A program made the position numbers and the translations under genes. From NCBI GenBank assembly GCA_019359505.1, contig JAHHHD010000005.1:62001-126000 (forward strand): a stretch of 64,000 nt of DNA, given 5' to 3'. Origin of the DNA: Drouetiella hepatica Uher 2000/2452. Its GTDB lineage: Bacteria; Cyanobacteriota; Cyanobacteriia; Elainellales; Elainellaceae. Shown piece by piece: positions 26,175-36,309 of this stretch. Position 1 is the first letter of the stretch; every line of letters begins with the position of its first letter. Below the pieces are notes generated by a model. That model saw only the letters and a list, made by a program, of their open reading frames with translations. It made no database searches and had not been told where the DNA came from.

Positions 26175-26870
26175 ATGTCTCAATACTCCATCAATGAATT
26201 TCTGAGCACCTCATCTCAGCGAGATCGCGGACAAGGCACTTTTGAATTGGAAAGCCCACATCTGCTTGAAGTGAAACTAAATGGCAGAATCTGGACAAAA
26301 GTAGGAGCGATGATTGGATATTTAGGAAATGTAACATTCAAGCGCGAAGGTATCCTCGAACATGGATTGGGGAACTTGATGAAGAAGATGGTTTCCGGCG
26401 AAGGAATGTCCCTCATGAAAATGGATGGCATGGGACGAATTTACCTAGCTGATAAAGGTAAACGGATTCACATCCTGAATCTTGATAATGAAACCATTTT
26501 TGTCAATGGTAACGACGTGTTGGCAATGGAAGACACGATAAAGTGGGAAATCAAGCTAATGCGACGTATCGCGGGTATGGTAGCGGGCGGACTCTTCAAT
26601 ATTCGCCTATCGGGCAGAGGTATGGTCGCAATTACAACACACCATGAGCCATTAGCGTTAAGAGTTAAACCCGATATGCCAGTATTCTCTGATCCCAATG
26701 CAACGGTAGCTTGGTCAGGTTCACTTGAACCAGAAATTGTAACCAACTTTACTCTGGGTACTTTTTTAGGGCGTGGCAGTGGGGAGGCGATTCAATTAAA
26801 GTTTCAGGGTGATGGCTGGGTCGTCTTGCAGCCTTACGAGGAAGTTTACTTCCAGGAAGTAAATAGCTAG
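26175..26870 (+). CDS. AIM24 family protein
   Basis: A 231-residue protein matching the AIM24/DUF124 family: GRIWTKVGAMIGYLGNVTFKREG near residue 37, KMDGMGRIYLADKGKRIHIL, ETIFVNGNDVLAMEDTIKWE and a C-terminal beta-rich part ending GDGWVVLQPYEEV. The family forms a single-stranded beta-helix-like fold; bacterial members are uncharacterised, while yeast Aim24 affects mitochondrial inner-membrane organisation. The gene contains no HIP1 site, has a more AT-rich composition than its neighbours and lacks a clear ribosome binding site. It follows a decayed transposase region, so acquisition by transfer is possible. Confidence 0.88.
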   Translation: MSQYSINEFLSTSSQRDRGQGTFELESPHLLEVKLNGRIWTKVGAMIGYLGNVTFKREGILEHGLGNLMKKMVSGEGMSLMKMDGMGRIYLADKGKRIHILNLDNETIFVNGNDVLAMEDTIKWEIKLMRRIAGMVAGGLFNIRLSGRGMVAITTHHEPLALRVKPDMPVFSDPNATVAWSGSLEPEIVTNFTLGTFLGRGSGEAIQLKFQGDGWVVLQPYEEVYFQEVNS

Positions 26871-27295
26871 AGTACTGTGTGAGCAGTCTCCCCATAATCT
26901 GGTTGGAGCAGACGCGCAAAGTTTCTTCGTCTATCGTGCAAGTTAGTTGGTCACTGCTCAACCAGCGCGTTCGGCTGCTCCATCGGTAGCGACGGTACAG
27001 CGAGGTTATCTAATCTATTGGCATCAATTAATCTACTTTAAGGTTGTTGGTGTGGCATTGCTTTGAGGTGTCAGTAAGGCAATTGCACGAACTCCAATTC
27101 CATAAAATCAAGGCATGTTAATGTAAGCCGCTCAATGTCACTACGATCGCTCACAACAGGATTACAGCTTCAAACAATGCCATTACAGCAGGTTTTTTAG
27201 TGCGATCGCCCTGACCTATAGTGGTTAATAAAAAAGCGGGTTGTGAGATAGTCCACAACCCGCTCGATAGAAATTTGACGTGATGAAAAAGAAAC
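26871..27295. other. Intergenic region between convergent AIM24 and chlP
   Basis: It carries the chlP terminator at its right end (27235-27264). The rest (26880-27230) shows no gene or RNA signature; it holds one HIP1-like site near 27203. Confidence 0.45.
27225..27264 (-). terminator. Rho-independent terminator of chlP
   Basis: Perfect 11 bp arms AGCGGGTTGTG (27235-27245) and CACAACCCGCT (27254-27264) with an 8-base loop. On the minus strand the hairpin is followed by a T-tract (complement of 27225-27234), 32 bases after the chlP stop. Confidence 0.88.
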
Positions 27296-28519
27296 CTACG
27301 GCGCTAAAGCATTGCCCCGCAGCAGGCTGCCGATCGTCTTCGCCGTGATCTTCATCTGCACAAAGGGATTTGCCGGAACAACGGTTTTGTACAAATAGCT
27401 GTCAAACGTTAGCTTCTGCACGTCGATGTCGGCACACATTTCCACGAATGCCTCGCGGGTGGCATCCGATCGGTAGAACACCGACTGAAGAATGTCCAGC
27501 ACTCGGTAGGTAATGCCATACTTCTTGTCCCAACGCTTCAGGTACACCTTCAGGTCGGCTTCAGTGGGAATGGTTTGCCCCTTGTTGGAGAATTCCACGA
27601 TCGCCTCAGCGCACATCCGCCCCGACTTAGCTGCAAAGTAGATGCCCTCGCCCGAAGACTTGGTGACATAGCCCGCAGCATCGCCCACCAGCGCCACTCT
27701 GCCAACCACTCGACGGGGTCTGGGATGCTCAGGAATGGGATGGGCTTCGACCTTGATGATTTTGCCGCCCTCTAGGCGCTTTGCCGCTCTGGCGCGGATG
27801 CCAGCCTGCAATTTCTTGATGTCGGCTTTGTGAACCTTCATCGTACCTGTGCCGACCGCAACGTGGTCGTACTTGGGGAATACCCAGGCATAAAAGTCTG
27901 TCGAGACATCGTCGCCGACATACATTTCTGCCAAATCCTGGTAGTATTCCATCTTGTCGTCTGGCAGACGAATCCGCTCCTGGAAGGCGATCGCATAGTT
28001 GTAGTCTCCTGCGTCGATCGCTTTCGCTACTCGCGAGTTTGCGCCATCTGCACCCACAATCAGATCGACTTGTAGAGACTGCGCCGTGCCCTCTAGCGTC
28101 CCGTTGGAGTGATCGGCATAGTGCAGGGTGTAAGCGCCTGTGCTGCCCGTTGGCAAATCAATGCCATGAACGGTGCCGTTGATCAGCTTTGCCCCTAGCT
28201 TTTCAGCCCGATTCCGCAAAAAGCTGTCTAGAACCTCGCGGCGGCACATACCAATGTACTCGCCGTCCTTCAAGGTTTCACCAATATTCACCTCAATGTT
28301 GGAGGGTGAGATCATCTTCATCTTACGCACTTGGCGATCGATGATCTCAGGGGGCAGCTCAAACTCGCTAACCATGCAGAGAGGAATTGCGCCTCCGCAG
28401 GGCTTAGCGTTGTCTAACTTGCGTTCAAATAAATAGGTTTCAATGCCAGCTTTTGCTAAAGTCTCGGCGGCAGAAGAGCCTGCCGGACCCGAACCCACAA
28501 CCGCAACCCGTAGTGTCAA
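27296..28519 (-). CDS. chlP: Geranylgeranyl reductase ChlP
   Basis: A 407-residue FAD-dependent enzyme that reduces the geranylgeranyl chain to phytyl for chlorophyll, tocopherol and phylloquinone synthesis at the thylakoid. The dinucleotide motif VAVVGSGPAGSSAAETL is at residues 5-21, with KPCGGAIP near 39 and VGRVALVGDAAGYVTKSSGEG in the middle, all characteristic of ChlP. The start codon is TTG: the expected N-terminus (M)TLRVAVVGSG and an AGGAGA about 8 bases upstream both point to it, and no ATG fits. Terminator present. A single-gene unit. Confidence 0.96.
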   Translation of the reverse strand: MTLRVAVVGSGPAGSSAAETLAKAGIETYLFERKLDNAKPCGGAIPLCMVSEFELPPEIIDRQVRKMKMISPSNIEVNIGETLKDGEYIGMCRREVLDSFLRNRAEKLGAKLINGTVHGIDLPTGSTGAYTLHYADHSNGTLEGTAQSLQVDLIVGADGANSRVAKAIDAGDYNYAIAFQERIRLPDDKMEYYQDLAEMYVGDDVSTDFYAWVFPKYDHVAVGTGTMKVHKADIKKLQAGIRARAAKRLEGGKIIKVEAHPIPEHPRPRRVVGRVALVGDAAGYVTKSSGEGIYFAAKSGRMCAEAIVEFSNKGQTIPTEADLKVYLKRWDKKYGITYRVLDILQSVFYRSDATREAFVEMCADIDVQKLTFDSYLYKTVVPANPFVQMKITAKTIGSLLRGNALAP

Positions 28520-28677
28520 AGGTTTTCTCCTAAACTTCCCAAGCTCTCGGATCGCATCGTATCACGGAGATTTCGTCAATTTCCATCTAAGCCATGGAAG
28601 CTTCTTGAAATGAAACAGACCTTAATAATCTGCCCAGAAACAGAACTCTGGGAAAACTAGGAGGCATGGCTTAGTCG

Positions 28678-28738
28678 AGAGATGAATTTTTGTGTGAGTG
28701 GGGCGCTTCATAACCTGCTCACACAAAAATTCATCTCT
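28678..28738. repeat. Long hairpin (21 bp perfect arms)
   Basis: Arms AGAGATGAATTTTTGTGTGAG (written here as 28678-28698) and its exact complement (28718-28738) enclose a 19-base loop. It lies upstream of chlP and downstream of the small ORF at 28763. There is no T-tract on either side, so it looks more like a repeat element than a classical terminator. Confidence 0.85.
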
Positions 28739-28762
28739 AAAAATTAGCATTACCAATCATGG

Positions 28763-29002
28763 CTACGGAGCAACAATGGACACCGAACAATCTGATGCGC
28801 TACTCAGGCAGCTTGGCAGAATCTGAATAAACTGAACTAGCTCATTCAGGCATTCGTAGGGTCTGCCAATGAAGCAGCTATTTTCAATCCAGTAAAGAAG
28901 ATCTTCATCGGTCTGCATTACTCTGAGAACGCAGCCTTTAGCTTTGGCAAGACGAGCAGCTGTAGCAAGATTTGTAGGCATCACTGGAGCAGAAGTCAGC
29001 AT
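28763..29002 (-). CDS. Possible small protein, unknown
   Basis: A 79-residue ORF in a stretch with no competing gene. The middle reads ATAARLAKAKGCVLRVMQ, then EDLLYWIENSCFIGRPYECLNELVQFIQIL, which is amphipathic and protein-like. The ATG has only a weak purine-rich stretch upstream (GAGAGA). I know no family. It may be a real small gene or a chance ORF. Confidence 0.4.
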   Translation of the reverse strand: MLTSAPVMPTNLATAARLAKAKGCVLRVMQTDEDLLYWIENSCFIGRPYECLNELVQFIQILPSCLSSASDCSVSIVAP

Positions 29003-29507
29003 ATAAGTGGTCTCTCTGATACATCAATATCTTCTGTTCTTCTCAAAAAAGCCTTGATTTCTAAGGTTTTTTTAAGATTGCTTCTAAGTATTTTCAACGA
29101 GTTATTTACAAGAGATTTTTAATTATTTCCAACAGCCTACTGAGAACTTTACAGGAATTTTCAGGACTTTCACGGAGGACAGGTTTGATATCTGACTAAT
29201 TCTAAAGCTTTATTTAATTTAAAGGATTTTTTGCAAATATGTATGCATCTGTGGAAAGAGGCGTGTGAACTCTGTTGGGCATTCACTTACATGAATCAGA
29301 CCTTGTGCGAGCTATCCGGAAGATGCGTTACAAAGGGTAAAGACTAGGAAAGATGTACTATAGCTCAGAGCCTAGCCGAAATTACGTAGCGCCTCGATAA
29401 GACTACGGAGGAAGGATTTTCATTACGATCGCTTCTTACTTTACAATCCGTAATACTTACATTCTAAGTCTCTTTATCCTGATCACCTCACTTTTGCGAT
29501 CGCGTCT
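29003..29507. other. AT-rich intergenic region before nurA
   Basis: This 505 bp stretch has no gene that I can support. It lies between divergent units, so the nurA promoter should be in its right part. No tRNA or known sRNA motif was seen. Confidence 0.4.
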
Positions 29508-30677
29508 ATGCCTCTCAAGCCCTCTCAAATTCACGATTTGCTAACTGCCAAACGCGAAGACTTCGCTGCTTTTAATCAAGAAACCTGGCAGCAGATTCAA
29601 AGCTATCGATTGCAGCTCGAAAAAATCTCGGCATCAGGCGAGGCAGAGCTGCACGATCTGCTGAAAGCGCAGAGTTCGGCAGCGGGTGCGAGGCTACTAG
29701 AACCTTTAGATGCTGCTCAGCAGGGGGTAGTTCCCTGTAAGCTGGCATGGCAAAGCCGGGAACAAAGCCTAGTGTGGGTGCGCGATCGCCTTACGGGCAT
29801 CAAAACCTTTGCAGTAGACGGTTCGCAGATCTATCCCGGTAAAGACCTGTCGATTCCGGTGGCGCTGGTACAAATCGGCTGGTTCGAGAATCCCCATCTG
29901 CCCACGGGCGGCTACGAAAAGGATGTAGCGCTGGATATTATGACTCCCAGCGATCTGAAGGCGGGCAACAGTGGGCAACCCGTCGATCGCAAGGTAAATA
30001 TGCGGCGCTTCCAGATGGAAACCGAGCGGCTGATTGACTACATGGCAACCCATGAGCGAGATCAGGATTGCCTAGTGTTTCTGGACGGCTCCCTGGTTGC
30101 CACCTTTGCTGAAGCTTTTGAGCTGGAGAGCCGCCAGTTTTATGTCGCCTGTCTGCTGGAGCTGCTACGCGCCAGCCAGCAGTATCGGGTACCATTGGTC
30201 GCCTATATCGACACCTCCTATGCCCAAGACCTGAAGGTGATGCTACAAAAGCTGTTTCACTTGCCCAACGCGCCCTCAGTACATGACGCGCAGTTGCTCA
30301 ACCCTTTGATGGAGTGGGGCGATCGCACGCCGCTGTTTCTCTGTGAACGATCGGGCATCTTGGACGACTACAAAGATCAGCGTCAGCAAATTGCTTTTAC
30401 TTATTTAAAGACCACGCGAGAAAACTACCCGGCTCGGCTAGAAATGCCGCTGTGGATGTATGAGGAAGGTTTGGTCGATCGCGTCATGGACTGGGTGCGC
30501 GGTGAGGTGATTATTGGCAGCGGCTACCCTTACGTGATCGAGACAGCGGATCAAACAGCCGTGTTGCAAGCTGAAGATCGTCAGGCTTTCTTCCGAATTT
30601 TGCAGACCTGGGCAGAGCAGGAAGATCTAAATCTCCGCTTTTCTCGCAAGATGGTGAGCAAGGTGAGGCGGAGGTAG
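29508..30677 (+). CDS. nurA: NurA domain nuclease
   Basis: A 389-residue protein. The NurA fold begins at FAVDGSQIYPG (Asp104 is the first catalytic acidic residue), continues with LVFLDGSLV near residue 190 as the second acidic motif, and has VAYIDTSYAQDL and a C-terminal GYPYVIETADQTAVLQAEDR block conserved in bacterial NurA proteins. NurA is a 5'-3' nuclease working with the HerA helicase and Rad50-Mre11 in end resection of double-strand breaks. No HerA gene is adjacent. An SbcC/Rad50 gene lies about 26 kb away in this window. Confidence 0.88.
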   Translation: MPLKPSQIHDLLTAKREDFAAFNQETWQQIQSYRLQLEKISASGEAELHDLLKAQSSAAGARLLEPLDAAQQGVVPCKLAWQSREQSLVWVRDRLTGIKTFAVDGSQIYPGKDLSIPVALVQIGWFENPHLPTGGYEKDVALDIMTPSDLKAGNSGQPVDRKVNMRRFQMETERLIDYMATHERDQDCLVFLDGSLVATFAEAFELESRQFYVACLLELLRASQQYRVPLVAYIDTSYAQDLKVMLQKLFHLPNAPSVHDAQLLNPLMEWGDRTPLFLCERSGILDDYKDQRQQIAFTYLKTTRENYPARLEMPLWMYEEGLVDRVMDWVRGEVIIGSGYPYVIETADQTAVLQAEDRQAFFRILQTWAEQEDLNLRFSRKMVSKVRRR

Positions 30678-30690
30678 ACAGAGCAATCGC

Positions 30691-30723
30691 CAGTGTTGCC
30701 CCAGTGTTGCCCCAGTGTTGCCC
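30691..30723. repeat. Tandem repeat, 11 bp x 3
   Basis: Three exact copies of CAGTGTTGCCC between nurA and the next gene, 65 bp before its start. Confidence 0.9.
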
Positions 30724-30787
30724 TTGACTCACGCGATCGAGCCATAAGTGATAGGATGCTTGCGTAATACGATAAGGTGCCCTAACC

Positions 30788-31246
30788 ATGACTTACACTC
30801 CAGAAGAGTCTGCTGTTGTTTTGAAGGCAGTAACCTTGAGCGGTATGGCGATCGCCATGTCGGATCTCGGCATTATTTCAACGGCGATCGAAGCGACGGC
30901 TTTGGCGAAGGAAGTAGCGGGAGCTGCTAAGAAGTATCCCAATAACTCTATTATTCAAAACGTGTTTTCTGACGAGTCTTTGAAGAAGCTGCACTTGGAT
31001 ACTCCTAAAGACATCACGCCAGAGAATGCGGTTGATCAGGCGATCGTTGCCGTCCATGATGCCGTAGCGGCTCTCACACCCACCGCTACGCCCGAAGAAC
31101 TGGCGGAGTACAAGCAGTTTATCTATGCTGCTGCCGATCATGTGGCTAATGCGGCGGGTAGCGGCTTGTTTGGCTCAGGTTCGCCCAAGGTGAGCGAGAA
31201 GGAAATGGTGGCTTTGGCTAAGCTGAAGGCAGCTTTGGCAATCTAG
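30788..31246 (+). CDS. Conserved hypothetical protein, Ala-rich and helical
   Basis: A 152-residue soluble helical protein starting MTYTPEESAVVLKAVTLSGMAIAMSDLGI. It has no Cys, no signal peptide and no known catalytic motif. AAGGTG about 8 bases before ATG and a strong terminator directly downstream show that it is a real, independent unit. It resembles a family of ~150-residue cyanobacterial proteins that I cannot name. The abundance of common codons suggests good expression (inference). Confidence 0.75.
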   Translation: MTYTPEESAVVLKAVTLSGMAIAMSDLGIISTAIEATALAKEVAGAAKKYPNNSIIQNVFSDESLKKLHLDTPKDITPENAVDQAIVAVHDAVAALTPTATPEELAEYKQFIYAAADHVANAAGSGLFGSGSPKVSEKEMVALAKLKAALAI

Positions 31247-31275
31247 ACTTTCCTAATAACTCTTCCTAAAGCATT

Positions 31276-31318
31276 GCGTGAAGATCCTAAAGCGTGATCT
31301 TCACGCAAAACTTTTTTG
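31276..31318 (+). terminator. Rho-independent terminator
   Basis: Perfect 11 bp arms GCGTGAAGATC (31276-31286) and GATCTTCACGC (31296-31306), loop of 9, followed by AAAACTTTTTTG. It lies 30 bases after the stop of the gene at 30788-31246. Confidence 0.9.
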
Positions 31319-31517
31319 TGCGGTTGATATGTTGAGGTAAGGGGCGATCGCCCTAGAGCCGTTGAAGTGCCCCAGATTGCAAGTGAAAGAAGCTGCCAGG
31401 TTTCCTTGCCTTCTGTACAGAACTGACTTTTATATTCAGCAATAGCGGATGATTTTTGTTATGCACAAAGGGGGCTTAATTCTATTCGCTGTAAGAGGGG
31501 CACTGGTCTGCTAGCGT

Positions 31518-32702
31518 CTACAGTGTATCTTCTTCGAGTTGTAAATCACGTAGAGAATATCTTTTCTCCACTGATCTATCCCCTCTTTCAATAACTTCTG
31601 CAACAACTCGACGATTTACCATAGGTCCAACTACATCGTCAATTTCTTCCTTCGCACCATAGACCTTTTGATTTTTTTGATTTTCGCCATCAATCCTAAT
31701 TTCAACCCAATCATCATCTAGCTGTAAACCACGTAAAGTTCCTCGAAGTTGTGTGACTTTATACTCTGGCAATTCAGGGAGTTCAGGTTCTGACTTCTTC
31801 AAAACATTTTTAATGGCTTCACGAGTATTAGGTACAAGAATGACGGGACGGAATTCTGCATCACTGATTGATTTGATCTCAATTTCATTAAAAGACTTGC
31901 CTGTTAATGGCGGTGCGAGTTCACGAGTCAATTTTAGAAATGCCCCTCGATACTCTTCATTAGGGACGACCTCTGTGAGTTCTCCTTCTGGATCTTGCGA
32001 AGTTGCTCGAATAACTTCAAGAAATTTTTGAGTGATTTGCTCTACACGTAACTTGGCATCAGAATCCGACATGCCAGGAAAACTTAGTTTTAATTGCTCA
32101 AAGTTTTTTGGTTTACGAACTCGTACCTCAAACTGATAGCTTCCTGGAGCAGCCTGAAATACCCAAGGGTCACATTGATCTTTAACATCTTGAGTTGGAG
32201 GACGACCTGTACGAAATGGGATATCTAAAAGCAGCTCTGTCGTTCTATAGAGCATATTTCTAATTTGGTCTACCTTTCGCAAAACAAGATCTAAGGGGGC
32301 TGCGCCATACAAGACCTCTCCACCTCGTACAGACACTAGCACTTTACCTTCAATGAATTGAATGCCAGATTTTGCACGAGATTCTTCATATCGTATTGTT
32401 TGCAACAGATCTTCCAATTCCTCTACTGCAAAAGGTGGTAATAGTTCAGTCGCTAACCACTTGTGGGCTACCCTTTTTGCCTGTAAAAATTCCTGAGCCT
32501 TAAAATAAAGAGAGGCGGCACTGACAGCCGTTATACCGATTGTTCGTGTTTTACTAGAGTCAAGATTATTTAGTGCATTGACTTCCGCCTCCGCAGAAAG
32601 GCGATAGAGTCCAGCAGCACGATTAAGATCTTGCTGTCTATGTAACTCTTCTGCTTGGCTTGCATACTCTTCACTGCGAGTATGATGCACTAACCAACTC
32701 AT
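31518..32702 (-). CDS. Unknown protein, second gene of a two-gene cassette
   Basis: A 394-residue soluble protein that I do not recognise. Residues 1-110 are helical and TPR-like (EEYASQAEELHRQQDLNRAAGLYRLSAEAEV, in parts). The middle (115-240) is mixed, with LLLDIPFRTGRPPTQDVKDQCDP. The C-terminal ~60 residues look like a small beta-barrel (LRGLQLDDDWVEIRIDG). There is no signal peptide or membrane segment. The ATG overlaps the upstream gene's TGA by 4 bp (ATGA), so translation is coupled. No HIP1 site occurs in the gene, and codon use is AT-richer than in the neighbours, which suggests transfer. Confidence 0.78.
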   Translation of the reverse strand: MSWLVHHTRSEEYASQAEELHRQQDLNRAAGLYRLSAEAEVNALNNLDSSKTRTIGITAVSAASLYFKAQEFLQAKRVAHKWLATELLPPFAVEELEDLLQTIRYEESRAKSGIQFIEGKVLVSVRGGEVLYGAAPLDLVLRKVDQIRNMLYRTTELLLDIPFRTGRPPTQDVKDQCDPWVFQAAPGSYQFEVRVRKPKNFEQLKLSFPGMSDSDAKLRVEQITQKFLEVIRATSQDPEGELTEVVPNEEYRGAFLKLTRELAPPLTGKSFNEIEIKSISDAEFRPVILVPNTREAIKNVLKKSEPELPELPEYKVTQLRGTLRGLQLDDDWVEIRIDGENQKNQKVYGAKEEIDDVVGPMVNRRVVAEVIERGDRSVEKRYSLRDLQLEEDTL

Positions 32703-33250
32703 GATGCTACATCAACTGTTTGAAGTAATATCAACTGTACTCGAAATCCGATCACGGCTGCTAGAGCAGGTAGATTGCTATTGCCTTGTCTCGCTTGTTC
32801 AAGCTTTATACGGAGTCGTCTAGTCACTTCCGATTTACCAGAATCTGTTCCTGAAACCTCCAGCCTCCACCAATGCTCCAAGTCCTCTAACTCTTCACCT
32901 ACTGGAGCGATGTAATAATCAGCACCAGTTTTTGTTTCTGCACGATGCACTGCTACCATTCCTCTTAAGAGTTCTGTAGCTGCAATTGCAAAGGCATAAG
33001 CCCCATCTCTTGTTGCGTCATCTGCATTTGCCCAAGCTGCTTGAACCCTACTGTCTGCAACATCCCACTCCACCTTTGCAATAGATGAAATCGTATCATC
33101 TTGTAAAGTAAACTCTTTGGGAGAGCTGTGATGTCGGTCAAGACACACTCTTGCAGCTTCAAGATAACTACCTGCCACAGATGGTGTAAGGGCTTGATGA
33201 CGGTCAGCCATATTTTGTAGAGGCAGAAGAAGTGGATTGTTATCAGTCAA
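32699..33250 (-). CDS. Unknown protein, first gene of a two-gene cassette
   Basis: A 183-residue helical soluble protein of unknown family, with DDATRDGAYAFAIAATELLRGM and DYYIAPVGEELEDLEHWWRLEV as its most distinctive parts. The start is TTG, supported by GGGGAGA six bases upstream; the first in-frame ATG is 13 codons later. It ends in a 4 bp overlap with the following gene. Like its partner it lacks HIP1 sites. The pair reads as one transferred module whose products may form a complex. Confidence 0.75.
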   Translation of the reverse strand: MTDNNPLLLPLQNMADRHQALTPSVAGSYLEAARVCLDRHHSSPKEFTLQDDTISSIAKVEWDVADSRVQAAWANADDATRDGAYAFAIAATELLRGMVAVHRAETKTGADYYIAPVGEELEDLEHWWRLEVSGTDSGKSEVTRRLRIKLEQARQGNSNLPALAAVIGFRVQLILLQTVDVAS

Positions 33251-33541
33251 GACGATCTCCCCAACAAGGTAAGCCTGAATCTATCTGACCAATCTAGCCG
33301 TTTCGTATGAAGGGTGTCCAGGATAAATTCTGACTTAAAGAAAACTCTAAAGTCATTATTAGCAATCATTTTATAGATTTTGTCTTGAGGACGAAAGCTA
33401 TTCCCTAATTGCTATCCTCAGTGACATATGAATTAGCCCAACTATGTACCAAAGTGAAAGCTTCTACGTAACACCCCAATTCGGGTAGATCAAGCAGAAA
33501 TGTTTTCTAGTATGCCGATCGCCAATTGCCCATCTGTCCCT

Positions 33542-35665
<2,124 letters not shown>

Positions 35666-35667
35666 TT

Positions 35668-36099
35668 ATGCCGTTTATCTACGCTCGTACCGTTCGGTTT
35701 CAGGATACGGATGCTGCCGGAGTGGTGTATTTCGCTAACGTGCTGTCCATGTGTCATGAGGCGTATGAGGCTTCGCTAGCAGCTTCGGGAGTTGATCTAA
35801 AGCAATTTTTTGGCAGGGGGGCGATCGCCATCCCGATCGTCCATGCCAGCGTAGACTTTCGGCAGCCGATGTTTTGTGGCGAGCAGCATCTGATTCACCT
35901 GACCCCGACTCAGCTCAGCCCCAGCAAATTTTCAATTCAGTACGGCATCTTTGCCAAAGATCTGTCAACCCAACAGGCTTGTCAAGCGGCAACTATTCAC
36001 ATTGCTATTCAGGCTCATAAAAGAACCCGTGCCTCTCTGCCTGCCGAAATTGTCAAATGGCTGCAAGACTGGGGCGTATCTGCCATGACGGCTGAATAA
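35668..36099 (+). CDS. Hotdog thioesterase, probable DHNA-CoA hydrolase
   Basis: A 143-residue 4HBT protein. RFQDTDAAGVVYFANVL at residues 10-26 holds the catalytic Asp of the 4-hydroxybenzoyl-CoA thioesterase group. Length and sequence resemble Synechocystis Slr0204, which hydrolyses 1,4-dihydroxy-2-naphthoyl-CoA in phylloquinone (photosystem I cofactor) synthesis. A general acyl-CoA thioesterase is the alternative. It is divergent from ligA. Confidence 0.88.
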   Translation: MPFIYARTVRFQDTDAAGVVYFANVLSMCHEAYEASLAASGVDLKQFFGRGAIAIPIVHASVDFRQPMFCGEQHLIHLTPTQLSPSKFSIQYGIFAKDLSTQQACQAATIHIAIQAHKRTRASLPAEIVKWLQDWGVSAMTAE

Positions 36100-36110
36100 C
36101 GGCTGAATGA

Positions 36111-36140
36111 TTTACCCTATCAAACTTTACCCTATCAAAC
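36111..36140. repeat. Tandem repeat, 15 bp x 2
   Basis: Two exact copies of TTTACCCTATCAAAC just after the thioesterase gene; a similar duplication of ACGGCTGAAT precedes it at about 36089. Confidence 0.85.
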
Positions 36141-36309
36141 CCTGACATTTCAGGGCGCTGAATGCGTTCACCGCTGAAGCAATTTTTCTATATTGGGTAT
36201 AGTGTTCCTAAATCATCGATATATAAAGAACGTTAAAAAAATTCAAACACCCCCTTAACGCACCAGTTCATTGCCACCCTAGTCCATTGCTATTCAGAGG
36301 AGTATTGAG

